DNA of 64,000 bases, from the NCBI RefSeq assembly GCF_040182365.1, contig NZ_CP144460.1:3410001-3474000 (forward strand). Direction: 5' to 3'. This document shows, piece by piece, positions 1 to 10,400 of the stretch (its first letter is position 1; each line of letters opens with the position of its first letter). A model generated the notes under the pieces. That model was not told where the DNA came from, did no database searches, and saw only the letters and a program-made list of their open reading frames with translations. This stretch comes from Xanthomonas sp. 10-10 (GTDB taxonomy: Bacteria; Pseudomonadota; Gammaproteobacteria; Xanthomonadales; Xanthomonadaceae). The position numbers were made by a program, and so were the translations under genes.

Positions 1-1
1 C

Positions 2-637
2 AACTGGCGCGTGGACCCGGCGCTGGGCGGCGCATCGCGCGTGTTCGCCGACATCGGCTCGCACTGGTGCGACCTGGTGGAATGGGTCGGCGGTGAGCGT
101 TTTGTCGAGGTCAGCGCTGCCTTCGCGACCGTGATCGCCGAGCGCGGCGCCCTCACCGGGCAGAGCTTCAGCACGCCGACGGCGGGCGGCGCGATGCAGG
201 CGGTAGCGAGCGAGGACGTGGCCGCAGCGATGTTCAGAACCGGCGCGGGCACGCTGGCGTCATTGACGGTCAGCCAGGTCTCGGCGGGGCGCCGCAATCG
301 CCTCTGGTTCGAGATCGACGGCGCCAGGGCCAGCGTGGCGTTCGACCAGGAGGATGCCGAACGGCTGTGGATCGGCCTGCCCGACCAGCGCGAGGAAATC
401 TTCGTGCGCGGGCCGGGTGCCGGCAGTGCCGAACAACGCCGGCTATCTACATTGCCGGCCGGGCATGCGCAAGGCTACGGCGATTGCTTCGAGGCGTTCG
501 TCGCCGACACCTATCGCGCCATCGAAGGCGAGCGGCCGGACGGCCTGCCGACCTTCGAAGACGGGGTGCGCTCGGCGCTGATCGTCGATCGCGTCATCAC
601 ATCGGCCAGGTCGCGTGCCTGGACATCCATCGATTGA
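2..637 (+). CDS. Gfo/Idh/MocA-family oxidoreductase, C-terminal part
   Basis: The reading frame is open from the left edge, so the N-terminal NAD(P)-binding half lies outside the window. The visible 211 residues contain the segment FADIGSHWCDLVEW near the start, which matches the D-x-G-x-H-x-x-D catalytic-region motif of Gfo/Idh/MocA proteins, followed by the beta-sheet substrate domain. These enzymes oxidise or epimerise sugars with a nicotinamide cofactor. It ends 19 bases before the next gene on the same strand and probably shares its transcript. The family is fairly sure; the substrate is not known, although the neighbours suggest a keto-sugar pathway. Confidence 0.82.
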   Translation, partial: NWRVDPALGGASRVFADIGSHWCDLVEWVGGERFVEVSAAFATVIAERGALTGQSFSTPTAGGAMQAVASEDVAAAMFRTGAGTLASLTVSQVSAGRRNRLWFEIDGARASVAFDQEDAERLWIGLPDQREEIFVRGPGAGSAEQRRLSTLPAGHAQGYGDCFEAFVADTYRAIEGERPDGLPTFEDGVRSALIVDRVITSARSRAWTSID

Positions 638-656
638 ATCCCGGGAGGACTTCCTG

Positions 657-1511
657 ATGCATCTGCCTACACGCAGGACCGCGACCCTCGCCCTGCTGCT
701 GCTCGTCGCCCTGCCCGCCTTCGCACGTGACGCCGCCGGCCCGAAACAACTCATCGCGGTGCAGATGTACTCGCTGCGCAACGCCGGCTCGCTCGACCAA
801 CAGCTGAAGATCGTCCACGACGCGGGCGTGGGCGCGGTGGAAACGGTCGGCACGCAGAACGTCAGCGCTGCGGAACTCAAGCAGCTGCTGGACAGGTATG
901 CGATCAAGGCGATCTCCTCGCACGTGCAACTGGCCGATCTGCGCAAGGACCTGGACGGCGCGCTCGCCTTCAACCGGTCGATCGGCAACACGACACTGGT
1001 AGTGCCCTACCTGGACGAGAAGGATCGGCCGACCGATGCCGCGGGCTGGACCGCATTGGGCCAGGAACTGGGCCAGATCGCCAAGCGGGTGCGGGCCAAG
1101 GGCATGCACCTGGCCTACCACAACCACGACTTCGAACTGGTCGACTTCGATGGCAAGACCGGCCTGGAGCTGCTGTTCGCAGCGGCCGGCCCCGATCTCA
1201 AGACCGAGTTGGACCTGGCATGGGTTGCGCGCGCAGGCTACGACCCGGCGGTGATGCTGGGCAAGTTCAAGGGCCGCATGTTTGCGGTACACGCCAAGGA
1301 CAATGCCCCGAAAGGCCAGGCCGAGGACGAGGGCGGCTTCGCCGCCGTCGGCCGGGGCGTGCTGGACTGGAACGCGATCCTGCCTGCCGCAGCGGGTGCC
1401 GGCGTGCGCTGGTACATCATCGAGCACGACCGTCCGCGCGATCCGGCCACGGTCATCCAGATCGGTGCCGATTACCTGCGTGAACACCTGCCCGCCGGCA
1501 CCCATCGCTAG
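657..1511 (+). CDS. Secreted sugar phosphate isomerase/epimerase-like TIM-barrel protein
   Basis: A 284-residue protein of the AP-endonuclease-2-like TIM-barrel superfamily. The chosen ATG follows a GGGAGGA ribosome site and gives a typical signal peptide (two arginines, LALLLLVALPAFA, cleavage near residue 22); an upstream in-frame ATG at 615 has no such site and would bury the signal. The barrel metal and substrate region is visible as YHNHDFEL around residue 155, DLAW near 190 and HAKD near 215. Location should be periplasmic. It sits between an oxidoreductase and a cytochrome c gene, which suggests work on oxidised sugars. The exact reaction cannot be told from sequence. Confidence 0.8.
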   Translation: MHLPTRRTATLALLLLVALPAFARDAAGPKQLIAVQMYSLRNAGSLDQQLKIVHDAGVGAVETVGTQNVSAAELKQLLDRYAIKAISSHVQLADLRKDLDGALAFNRSIGNTTLVVPYLDEKDRPTDAAGWTALGQELGQIAKRVRAKGMHLAYHNHDFELVDFDGKTGLELLFAAAGPDLKTELDLAWVARAGYDPAVMLGKFKGRMFAVHAKDNAPKGQAEDEGGFAAVGRGVLDWNAILPAAAGAGVRWYIIEHDRPRDPATVIQIGADYLREHLPAGTHR

Positions 1512-1529
1512 CGCGCACAGGAGCCCCGC

Positions 1530-1826
1530 TTGAAACCGATCCTGACAATGGCCGTGGCTCTGCTCGGAACGACGCTTGCGGCCACGGCATGGTCCAAGGA
1601 CGACCCGACGGCCGGCGCGCAGCTCTACGCAACGCACTGCACGGCCTGCCACGGCGCGACTCGCGCGGGCGTCCCGCCCACGTTTCCTGCGCTAACCGAC
1701 GTGGGCAAGCGGCTGCAACCCGCGCAGATCAAGGAGAAGATCGTCAAGGGCGGCGGGTTGATGCCGCCCTTCCCTCAGCTGTCGCAAGAGGATGTCGGCA
1801 ACATCGCAAGCTTTCTGGCGCAATAA
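1530..1826 (+). CDS. Small periplasmic c-type cytochrome
   Basis: A 98-residue class I cytochrome c. The TTG start is supported by a CAGGAG site about 7 bases upstream. A signal peptide covers roughly residues 1-22, then the haem motif CTACH lies near residue 37 and the probable methionine ligand is in the GGLMPPFP segment near 75. Eighteen bases separate it from the upstream TIM-barrel gene, so they are likely co-transcribed. The convergent cluster encodes a GMC flavoprotein with its small subunit but no cytochrome of its own, so this protein is a natural electron acceptor for that dehydrogenase. That partnership is inferred from position only. Confidence 0.88.
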   Translation: MKPILTMAVALLGTTLAATAWSKDDPTAGAQLYATHCTACHGATRAGVPPTFPALTDVGKRLQPAQIKEKIVKGGGLMPPFPQLSQEDVGNIASFLAQ

Positions 1827-2084
1827 GGGCGTGCCACCGATGCCCGAGTAGGTCGCGTTGGGTTTGTCGGATTGCCAGTCAGGCCAAGCCGCGCGGCGCC
1901 GGCTGGCGGCCCGACGAGCCCAATCCGCAGGTCAGCGCTTGCGCGCCTGGCGCTACGCCATCACCCCAGCCGCATCCGCCACACATGCGCGCGCTTCTTG
2001 CCTGCGTGCATGCGCAAGAGCGGCGCGATCTGCGCGGGGATTGATGGCACACCCCAAGATGCCGGCGACAGCGTTGCGCCGGCG

Positions 2085-2852
2085 CTACAGCGCGCGCACC
2101 CAGATGTTGCGATAGCTGACCTTGGAATCGTGCTCCTGCAACAAGATCGGCGCGCACCCATGCGGCGCATACGACGGCGCGCCGATGTACTCGGTCTTGC
2201 CCGACAGGACGGTATCGTCCTGCACCAGCACGCCGTTGTGCAGGACGGTGATGCGGGCAGGTGAAGTGAGCCCGCCCCCCTGGGAGAAGCGCGGCGCCTT
2301 CCAGATGATGTCGTAGGCCTGCCATGCGCCCGGCGCACGCGAGGCGTTCACCAGCGGAATGGCCTGCTTGTAGATCGCGCCGGCCTGGCCGTTGGCATAG
2401 GTAGGGTTGTCGTGGCTGTCGAGCACCTGGAGCTCATACAGTTCCTGCAGGAAGATACCGCTGTTTCCCCGCTGCTGGCCTTCGAACCCCCGGGTCGCGG
2501 CAGGCGTGCGCCACTCGACATGCAGCTGGATGTCGCAGAAGCGCTGCCTGGTGCGGATGCCCTTGCTCCCCGGGACCACGGTCAGCGCGCCGTCGGCGAC
2601 GCTCCAGGGCGCCCGTCCGCCCTGCTCCGACTCCCAGGCCGAGAGATCCTTGCCATCGAACAGCACGATCGCGTCGGAGGGCGCGCCGCCGGGCGGCGTG
2701 GCCACGATCGCGGGGACGGGCGTCCACACCTCGGTCTTGGTCGGATCGCGCGCAGGGTCGCCGCTGGCCTGCGCGAACGCAGGCGCTGCGGCCAGCAGGC
2801 CGGCCACCATCAGCAGGGGTCTGGTCATCGTGTTCCCGGGAAAGTGGCGCAT
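2085..2852 (-). CDS. DUF1080 (3-keto-disaccharide hydrolase domain) secreted protein
   Basis: A 255-residue secreted protein with the DUF1080 beta-jelly-roll fold: IVLFDGKDLSAWE near residue 60 and the GNSGIFL segment near 130 are hallmarks of the family. DUF1080 proteins are concanavalin-like and several act on 3-keto-glycosides. The ATG at 2852 has a GAGGA site 7 bases upstream; a second ATG eight codons later starts directly at the signal peptide and is the alternative. It lies 20 bases after the gluconate-dehydrogenase-type small subunit, the last gene of a minus-strand operon. That context supports cleavage of a glycoside after oxidation by the GMC enzyme. Confidence 0.82.
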   Translation of the reverse strand: MRHFPGNTMTRPLLMVAGLLAAAPAFAQASGDPARDPTKTEVWTPVPAIVATPPGGAPSDAIVLFDGKDLSAWESEQGGRAPWSVADGALTVVPGSKGIRTRQRFCDIQLHVEWRTPAATRGFEGQQRGNSGIFLQELYELQVLDSHDNPTYANGQAGAIYKQAIPLVNASRAPGAWQAYDIIWKAPRFSQGGGLTSPARITVLHNGVLVQDDTVLSGKTEYIGAPSYAPHGCAPILLQEHDSKVSYRNIWVRAL

Positions 2853-2872
2853 GGGCGAATCCTCGCGGTCCG

Positions 2873-3448
2873 TCAGTTGGTCGCCCAGGCGGGCGTACCG
2901 GGGGCGTAGGCCAGGTCGCCGTCGTAGCGGCCCGGCACGGCGACGTAGCGCAGCACTTCGGTCGCGGCGACCTTTGAGCTGAAGAAGCTGAAGATGGCCA
3001 GCTGCTTGATCATCGTGAAGTAATGCGGCATCGCTTCGGCCAGTTCGGCGGTGCCGGTATCGGTCGTTCTGACGGCGTGCTTCCTGGCTTCTGCATCCAG
3101 CGCGCGCAGCAGCTCGGTGCGTGCCTGCGGCGCCAGCGACACGAAGCGGCCGCCGGCGCGTTTGTCGATGTCGGCCAGGCCGGCGCGGAACGCCGCCTGC
3201 TGCTTGGCGGTGTAGCAGTCGGTGACGAATTGCGCCATGAACGGGCCGGCGCCGGCGTCCTTTGCCCCCGGCGTTGCGGTCCGCGGCAGGATGGTGTCGG
3301 CGATCTCGTCCAGCGTGCCGACATCGGCGGCGGAGAACAGCGTCCTTGCCCCCGCGGTCGGCACCTGTGCATGGACGAGCGCAGGCAGGCCGACCATGGC
3401 CGCGCCCGTGGCGGCAACGATCATCTTCAGCAGTTCGCGGCGTTCCAT
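2873..3448 (-). CDS. Gluconate 2-dehydrogenase subunit 3 family protein
   Basis: A 191-residue small subunit of an FAD-dependent membrane or periplasmic sugar dehydrogenase. It begins MERRELLK with a hydrophobic signal segment (MIVAATGAAMVGLPALVHA), the usual export route for this subunit and its cofactor-containing partner. The segment LDEIADTILPRT near residue 45 is typical of the family. Its ATG overlaps the stop of the upstream GMC gene by one base (TGATG), so translation is coupled. A longer open frame runs upstream in the same phase but lies inside the GMC gene and is not coding. Function with the GMC protein is near certain; the substrate is not. Confidence 0.86.
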   Translation of the reverse strand: MERRELLKMIVAATGAAMVGLPALVHAQVPTAGARTLFSAADVGTLDEIADTILPRTATPGAKDAGAGPFMAQFVTDCYTAKQQAAFRAGLADIDKRAGGRFVSLAPQARTELLRALDAEARKHAVRTTDTGTAELAEAMPHYFTMIKQLAIFSFFSSKVAATEVLRYVAVPGRYDGDLAYAPGTPAWATN

Positions 3449-5133
3449 CACAGGTTCCCCGCTTTCAGTTCGCGCACCGCATGGTCCGCCGCGCGTGCCG
3501 TCAGCGCCATGTAGGTCAGCGAGGGATTGACGCAGGCGCTGGAGGTCATGCAGGCGCCGTCGGTCACGTAGACGTTCGGCGCGTCCCAGACCTGGTTGTG
3601 CTGGTTCAGCACGGAATTCTTGCGGTCGCGGCCCATGCGCGCGGTCCCCATTTCGTGGATGCCCTTGCCGGGCGCGTAGTCGTCGTCGTGCATCTGCACG
3701 TCCTTGACGCCGGCGGCCTCCAGCATCTCGGCGGCATCGGCGGCCATGTCCTTGCGCATGGCCTTTTCGTTCGCGCGCAGGGACACATCCATCGCCAGCA
3801 CCGGCAGCCCCCACTTGTCCTTGCGCTGCGGGTCCAGGCGAATCGTATTGTCGTGGTGAGGCAGCATTTCGCCGAATCCGGTCATGCCGATGCGCCAGTC
3901 GCCCGGTTGCGTCAGCGCATCCTTCAGGTCGGCGCCGATATTCAGCTCGGCGATCTCGCGCGACCACCCGGTGCGGCTGGCGCCGCCCTGGTAACCGAAC
4001 CCGCGCAGGTAGCCGCGTCTGTCCGCGGCGACGTTACGGAACCGCGGAATGTAGAAGCCGCAGGGACGACGGCCGAAGTAGTACTTGTCCTCAAAGCCCT
4101 CGACCCGGCCGGAGGCGCCCGCGCCGAAATGATGGTCCATCACGTTGTGCCCAAGCTCGCCGGACGAAGACCCCAGCCCGCCGTCCCAGACATCGGTGGC
4201 CGAGTTCATCAGCAGCCAGCTCGAGTTGAACGAAGACGCGTTGAGGAAAATGACCTTGGCCGTGTACTGATAGGTCTGCCCGCTCTCGGCATCGACGATC
4301 TCCACGCCGCGCGCTCGCTTGCGGTCCTTGTCGTAGAGCACTTCCTTGACGATCGAGAACGGCCGCAAGGTCAGGTTGCCGGTCTTCATCGCCGCCGGCA
4401 GCGTCGCCGACTGGGTCGAGAAGTAGGCGCCGAAGGGACAGCCCAGGATGCACTTGTTGCGATACTGGCAGTTGACCCGGCCCTGCTCGACCATGGGCTG
4501 GGTGATGTTGGCGGTACGCGAGTGGATCAGGTGCCTGGTCCCGCCAAAGGCCTTCTTGATCCGCGCGGCCACGTCCCTTTCGACGATGTTCAACGGGATC
4601 GGCGGCAGGAACTGGCCATCGGGCAACACGTCCAGGCCCTCGCGCGTGCCGGCGATGCCGGCGAACTTCTCTACGTAGTCGTACCAGGGCGCGATGTCGG
4701 CGTAGCGGATCGGCCAATCGGTGGCGATACCGTCCTTGAGGTTGGCCTGGAAGTCCAGGTCCGACAGGCGATAGCTCTGCCGTCCCCACATCAGCGAGCG
4801 GCCGCCCACGTGATAGCCGCGGTACCAGTCGAATCGCTTGAGCTCGGTGTAGGGCGATTCCTTTTCGTTGGCCCACATGCCCTGCAGGTTCTCGACCAGG
4901 CCGTAGTCGCGCTTCAACACCGGATAGTCGGCCTTCATCGCCTGGGTCGGCCGGTTGTAGTGCGGGAAATCCCACACTTCCTTCATCGCGTTGACATAGT
5001 CCTTGACGTGCTCGATGTTGCGTCCGCGTTCCAGCATCAGGACCTTGAGGCCTTTCTCGGTCAGTTCCTTCGCCGCCCAACCGCCACTGATTCCCGAGCC
5101 AACGACGATGGCGTCGTAGTGATTGTCTGCCAT
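3448..5133 (-). CDS. GMC-family FAD-dependent oxidoreductase (sugar dehydrogenase large subunit)
   Basis: A 561-residue flavoprotein. The N-terminus has the dinucleotide-binding GSGISGG motif near residue 13 and an acidic E at the end of the second strand (LMLERG). The C-terminal half carries the GMC signature region with MGTARMG and the terminal NPSLTYMALTARAADH segment, where the last histidine region contributes to the active site. A cysteine cluster near residue 230 (CQYRNKCILGCPFGA) is typical of the subgroup that pairs with a subunit-3 protein, including glucoside 3-dehydrogenases. No signal peptide of its own is seen, so it would be exported with the small subunit. Confidence 0.88.
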   Translation of the reverse strand: MADNHYDAIVVGSGISGGWAAKELTEKGLKVLMLERGRNIEHVKDYVNAMKEVWDFPHYNRPTQAMKADYPVLKRDYGLVENLQGMWANEKESPYTELKRFDWYRGYHVGGRSLMWGRQSYRLSDLDFQANLKDGIATDWPIRYADIAPWYDYVEKFAGIAGTREGLDVLPDGQFLPPIPLNIVERDVAARIKKAFGGTRHLIHSRTANITQPMVEQGRVNCQYRNKCILGCPFGAYFSTQSATLPAAMKTGNLTLRPFSIVKEVLYDKDRKRARGVEIVDAESGQTYQYTAKVIFLNASSFNSSWLLMNSATDVWDGGLGSSSGELGHNVMDHHFGAGASGRVEGFEDKYYFGRRPCGFYIPRFRNVAADRRGYLRGFGYQGGASRTGWSREIAELNIGADLKDALTQPGDWRIGMTGFGEMLPHHDNTIRLDPQRKDKWGLPVLAMDVSLRANEKAMRKDMAADAAEMLEAAGVKDVQMHDDDYAPGKGIHEMGTARMGRDRKNSVLNQHNQVWDAPNVYVTDGACMTSSACVNPSLTYMALTARAADHAVRELKAGNL

Positions 5134-5163
5134 GGGTTCTACTTCACCTTGGTGGATAGCGTT

Positions 5164-6066
5164 TCAGACGTCGCAGAGGCGGATCGCCTCGCGCAGCGAG
5201 CCGACGGGATCGGGCGCGGAAGGAATGAATTCCTGCGCCAGATAGCCATCGAAACCGGTATCGCGGATTGCGCGACAGATGGCGGGATAGTGCAGTTCCT
5301 GAGCGTCTCCGATCTCGTGCCGGCCAGGCACGCCTGCGGTGTGGTAATGCTTGAAGAACGCGTGATGCTTGCCGATGGTGGCGATGATGTCGCCCTCCAT
5401 GATCTGCATGTGGTAGATGTCGTACAGCAGACCGAAATGGTCCGAGCCGATCCGTCGGCACAGCTCCACGCCCCATGCCGAGTGGTCGCACAGGTAGTCG
5501 GGGTGATCGACCTTGGAGTTCAGCAGTTCCATCACCAACACGACGCCGCGCTTCTCGGCGTGTCCGAGGATGCGCTTGAGTCCGGCTTCGGCGTGGGCCA
5601 TGCCCTCCTGGGGGTCCATACCGTTGCGATTGCCGGAAAAGCAGATGAGGTTGCGATAGCCGGCATCGGCCACCAGGTCGATGTGCCGCGTGTAGCGCTC
5701 GACCAGCTGGTCGTGGAACTGACTGCCGGCGAAGCCCTTGTCCAGCCCCATCTCCGCGCCGTTGCACATCGAGCTGTAGACGCCGTTGGCCTTCAGCGCG
5801 GGCCAATCCGCAGGACCGACCAGATCGATGGCGGCGAACCCGATGCCCTTCACCGTCTGGCAAAGCTGGGCGATCGACTGCTGCGGAAACGTCCAGCGGG
5901 CCACGGAATGCTTCAGGTTGCCCTTGCGCGGCGCGGCAGCGGCAGACGCAGACGCAGGCAACATGCCCACGACGCCGAGGCCAACGCTCCCGGCGACGGC
6001 AACGCGCAGCGCATCTCGCCGCGTGAACCCCGCGGCCGGCGCCGGCCCGCTCGATTGGATAGACAT
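5164..6066 (-). CDS. Tat-exported hydroxypyruvate-isomerase-like TIM-barrel protein
   Basis: A 300-residue TIM-barrel protein related to hydroxypyruvate isomerase. The chosen start (MSIQSS) gives a twin-arginine signal, TRRDALRVAVAG followed by a hydrophobic run to about residue 42; an upstream in-frame ATG adds 26 residues that do not look like protein. Barrel landmarks are MELLNSKVDHPDY, LLYDIYHMQIMEGD and the H-x-G region GVPGRHEIG, which line the metal site in the family. It is first in the minus-strand run with the GMC enzyme, 30 bases upstream of it. The likely role is isomerisation or epimerisation of an oxidised sugar in the periplasm. Confidence 0.83.
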   Translation of the reverse strand: MSIQSSGPAPAAGFTRRDALRVAVAGSVGLGVVGMLPASASAAAAPRKGNLKHSVARWTFPQQSIAQLCQTVKGIGFAAIDLVGPADWPALKANGVYSSMCNGAEMGLDKGFAGSQFHDQLVERYTRHIDLVADAGYRNLICFSGNRNGMDPQEGMAHAEAGLKRILGHAEKRGVVLVMELLNSKVDHPDYLCDHSAWGVELCRRIGSDHFGLLYDIYHMQIMEGDIIATIGKHHAFFKHYHTAGVPGRHEIGDAQELHYPAICRAIRDTGFDGYLAQEFIPSAPDPVGSLREAIRLCDV

Positions 6067-7450
6067 CCGTTTTCCGGCCTCCCAACCGGTATCAAATGCT
6101 AGGCATTCGCCGCAATTCAATCGATTGCACCATAAAGTAGGCAATCGCGGTTTTGCAAGACGCAGTGCACGAAATCCCTGCTGCAGGGCAAAACCCCTAT
6201 CGCGCCAGACGCTGCATCACGGTGATGGAACCTCGGGCGTCGCAGGAGGTGGACGGCCAGACGATCTCAGCCCTTTTCGGCGATGTCGACCGCGGCCTTT
6301 TGTCAGCAACTCCGCACGCAAGCAGGTAACTCGTTCACGCCTGCCATCGCGCTAGCGCCCGTTTCTCTGTCGATCATCCGCGTATTCCAGAGGACCCAGT
6401 CAGTCGTTCCTGACTCGCATCACGGCAAGCCTGGCATGGAGCGACAGTCTGTCCTGCTACGCATGCGCAGAAGCAAAGTGATGCAGCAGCCTGCGCGGCC
6501 CCGGGTTCGCGCACTGCAATCGTCTTGAGCGATTCGGCACCCATCCGCATGACCCCATCTTGCAGTGACGGTAGCCGACTGAATCAGGTAAACGTACCCG
6601 TAAGCGTCTTTGGGCGCCGGCTGTGGCGGTCGAACTTGCCAACGCACTGCCCCACTCCGGCCAACCGGCCGTTGCCGTAAGTCTTGCGGCCCACCCAAGC
6701 GGTCGGATGCCTGAGCGCGCAGGTGTTCGCTCTCGTCGCTTGGCAACACGGATCAGCAACCGATCATCGCCGATGCGTGTTCCAGCAACCACAGTCGCAT
6801 CAGCCATTGGTACCGGACAGATCGGCACCGCAGTGCGTCACCGAAAATTGCGCCGGCCGAAAACATCGCTGTGCCGACTTGGATCGCGAGCAGGATGCAT
6901 CGTCACTTCCTGGGGCGCCAAGAGCGCGCCGACATGTCTATCCCACCGGTCCGGTTTTTTCACGCTGGACACAATAAGGGCGCAAGCACCCAGCAACTCG
7001 GATAAAAAAAGGCCCTTGGCAAATGCGCCAAGAGCCCTTGTTTACATCTTTAAAAATGTATTCGCTTAAAACGGTTGTGTCTACCAAACCTGACAACAAA
7101 CGGCGGAAAACCAAAGGTAGCAGGAGTTCTGGCAGCCCGGAGAGATCTAGATGTAAACATCCGACCACGATTTGCTCAAGTTGTTTACACCCGCTCCCGT
7201 CAAAGGCGCCCCGACATAACGGTCACTGCGCTGCGTATCAACGTCCCCACCCGGGTTCAAGCGCAAGTCGGCGGAACCTGCCGACATCACAGACCCGACG
7301 AATATGGGCAAGACGGCGGCAAAGGCCGTTTAGTTAATGTCGTTACAAGCCAATGGGCAGCAAAGTCGGTGGGACTACCTAACATGGCAGCCATCCGCTT
7401 CAGGCAGATTATGGCCCTCCCATTCTAACTTGGTCCCCGCCATCGGCTAC
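6067..7450. other. Long intergenic stretch at the left edge of the island
   Basis: About 1.4 kb between the core sugar cluster and the first island gene. Several open frames exist on both strands but none has a convincing start, ribosome site or recognisable protein. No tRNA or clear transposase remnant was seen. The part before about 6950 has core-like composition. The part after 7000 holds a terminator hairpin for the gene that ends at 7451 and three copies of TGTAAAC or its complement (7040-7046, 7152-7158, 7183-7189). The island junction probably lies within this stretch, but no exact duplicated target could be found by eye. Confidence 0.5.
7004..7036 (-). terminator. Intrinsic terminator downstream of the 1113-residue gene
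   Basis: On the minus strand a stem of 9 pairs with one mismatch (7011-7020 with 7027-7036, loop of six bases) is followed by seven T residues (the A run 7004-7010 on the plus strand). It faces the minus-strand gene ending at 7451, about 415 bases further on. Confidence 0.7.
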
Positions 7451-10400
7451 TCAGCTTCGTGCAATGGCAGCGCAAATAATGTGGCGTAGCCCATGAGATC
7501 TGATCTGATCAGGGTCGCCTTTTGCGTAGGTCACCAACTGAGCGCTACTGACGACTTGCCCATCCGAGTCAGGGAGTCGTTCAGTGATCGACTCACATCC
7601 CTTAACAAGCTCACCTAAAGGCTGATTAGTCTCTCCATCTACTAGCGCCAATATCCTTCGCGAGAGCGAGTAGAGCCACAGGTTGACCCCATGTGCACAG
7701 CTATGTGAGCCCCAGCTTATCTGGGAGCTAAACGGCAGTCGAATGGTTCGCGCCAGACTGTCGAAGATGCTCCGCAGCGCGCTAACGATCGCTTCTAGCT
7801 CTTCTGGTGCAAGATGGGATATTAGCACCGCAAGCTCGTCAGTGAAGGCACCATCCGCCTCAAGCTTAAAATGCAAGCTCTGTCCGTTCAACGCATTACG
7901 CCACTGCACCATGAGATCGTTGAGCCACTCCCTGGAAATTTGTGCTGGGTCTATGACCCTACGTTCAAGCATGGGAATCAGCAGTGACTCAAGGATCCAC
8001 GGAGTAAAGTGATGCAGCCTGCCCAGACGTCCGCGCACAGGCTCAAGAATATCCTTAAGTTCCCCGTCTGTTAGCGCCCCATCAAGCGACTCGGTGAGCT
8101 TTGATATCAGATAGGGTTTGGACCCTGCCTTCGCGAAATTGGCCTCATTGATCATCCAACAGAGGATCGTTCGCTGCGCTCCAGCCGGCATGACCCTGTC
8201 GATCTTCGAAAGGGAATCAATGCCCCATACGCCAGAGTTAATCGCGTCTTTAAAAGCATGCAGACCCACCCAAGCTACTAAACCAGCTTCACTTTTCATG
8301 AGCGCATCGATCTGTGCAGGAAGCTTTTCAAAGCTCAAACACAGACACATGTGCCTGAATCCCTCCACGACTAGCGCATGCGTGCGCTCGTCTTTAATTG
8401 GAGATGCACATATGTTGGTAATAAATTCTACAAGCGCTTGCGGAGCATAGGCCCAAAGCAGTTTCAGCGCATAGTAGTCGCCCCATGATGTGTCAACAGG
8501 TGAATAAGGAAAAAGAGCATGGGGCTCATAACTCGATAGCAGCAAAGAACTGAGGTCTTGAGACCTATACAACTCAATATTCAACAGTGCGTTCCGCATC
8601 CGCGGCTGCAGCGCTCCGTCACGCAATGGACTCAGATAATCAAGCAAGGAATTCTTAAGATCTTCCGAGAAGGGTGCATCTCTCTTGGTGTAAAAATCGC
8701 CCGCAGGGGAGTTAGCAAGCACGAAGCCCATTGCATCCCAAGCAGAGTTGAAGTCTTCAAGAGGTAGACCTTCAGTCCACAGCTTGGATGCGACGCTATC
8801 AAATATCCCGTGGTCCAGATGGCCCTCTGTGACCATCCCTTTAGCCTCCAGTTGCCCCATCAGATCTTTTCCAGACAGACCGACCAGCTCTTTGTCATCC
8901 AGCCACCAAGCCAACACATCGCCTGCGCGAGTCGCCTCAACGAACGAGGACCGATGGTGCAAACCCTCGACCTCCTTTCCTTCACTTTCGCAGTGCGCAG
9001 CTGTTGTCGAGTCAAAAATCAGCTTCGCGGTCGGGACTTGCTTGCCATCTCCATGCAAAGTGCTCTGGATGATCTGGTCAGCGTAGTCGAAGACGTGAGG
9101 TATGACATCCAATGGAATAGGAGTTGCCAAGAGGGGATAGCTTTCGTTGGCCCTTTGAATGGAATTGGAGAGATGATAGCCACCTAGCGGCACTCCGCCA
9201 GATGATCGAATCAGGATCATACGGTCGTGGATCTTGTTATCAGGAACGGCTAGGACCTTCAGCCGAACATTGCCAAAATACCCCCTTCTCCACTCATTGC
9301 ACCTACTGATAAGGTTTTCCACCCGCCCGGACTGCTTGACCAGCGAACTGCCCTCGTCTTTCGGTGCTTTCACCGAGATGCCATCGTCCTTAGCCGCCTT
9401 CTCTGTGGTGATGATGAGATAGTCTCCTGTTGAGGTTCCCATTCTGTGAAGCAGTTCAACGCCTACGTCCTCCATAAACGGATCGATCCATGCAATTTGA
9501 GCATCATGGTGCTGATCGAAGATCTCGCGAAGCCAATCTGTCAGCTGTAGGCGGCTGGCGCCGCCGCTATCGGCAAGTTTCATGAAGAATTGGCCCTTGG
9601 AGGGCTCAGGGAAAAGTTGCTTAATGCCATTTTCAGTGAGGCGATTCAATTCTACCCAGGGGTCCGACAAGTGCCCTCTTATGACTGAGCGAGAGGTATG
9701 AATAGCACGCTCCACTCGCCCCTTCACCTCCAGCTTTGGCCTGTCCTTCTTTGAAACTTGCTTCTCCAGCCAGCCCAGCTTTCTGTCCAAACTGATTGAC
9801 CCAATCATGCGCGTACTTAAGTTCACGCTGCCAACGAAGTAGCTGCCCGTCTGAACCACGAGGTATGATGCGATTGGCCCTTTGCTTAATGCATAGATCT
9901 CCAATGTGAATGACGTGCATGACCGGTTCTTGAGTGCTTCCATCCTAAAGCTGTGATTCAGTGGAAAGTCTGTCTCCTTGTCCAGGACCGTTGTATAGGT
10001 CGCTTGGATGCTTTCATCGCTTTGTGCATTGAGTACTAGAAGTAGATCTGACTTCCCGTGGGTCAAAGGTTCAAAAATCTGGATGGTGGCGTCACAACCG
10101 CTCAACGTTATGTCGTACTTACTCCTCTCTGCCCGCGTCAAGCTGGGCGAACAAATGAACTCAAAGTCCCCGATCCGCCAAGCATCCAATGCCGTGAAGT
10201 CCAGGCCAGTATCGGCGTTTAACGACAGGCACGCGGCAGCGGCAATTGTTCGCTCTGAACCTCCCATGCGATTGAAAACTAACGCTTTGCCTTCAGACGA
10301 CATCGCGGCGCTATCCACGCTTGCGTAGCTCGTTGGACTGAGCCGGCTTGTACGGAACCGGAAGTAATCGCGTGTCGGCAAGTGCATAACGGGACGGCCA

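Noticed and set aside
597..1652. A 351-codon minus-strand frame opposite the secreted TIM-barrel gene
   Set aside because: Shadow of a gene with a clear ribosome site, signal peptide and barrel motifs.
3262..6102. A 946-codon open frame on the plus strand opposite the GMC and TIM-barrel genes
   Set aside because: It covers four real minus-strand genes with known motifs and overlaps; the translation shows no family.
6457..6828. A 123-codon minus-strand frame in the left gap
   Set aside because: No ribosome site, arginine-rich low-complexity translation, and other frames of similar length overlap it.
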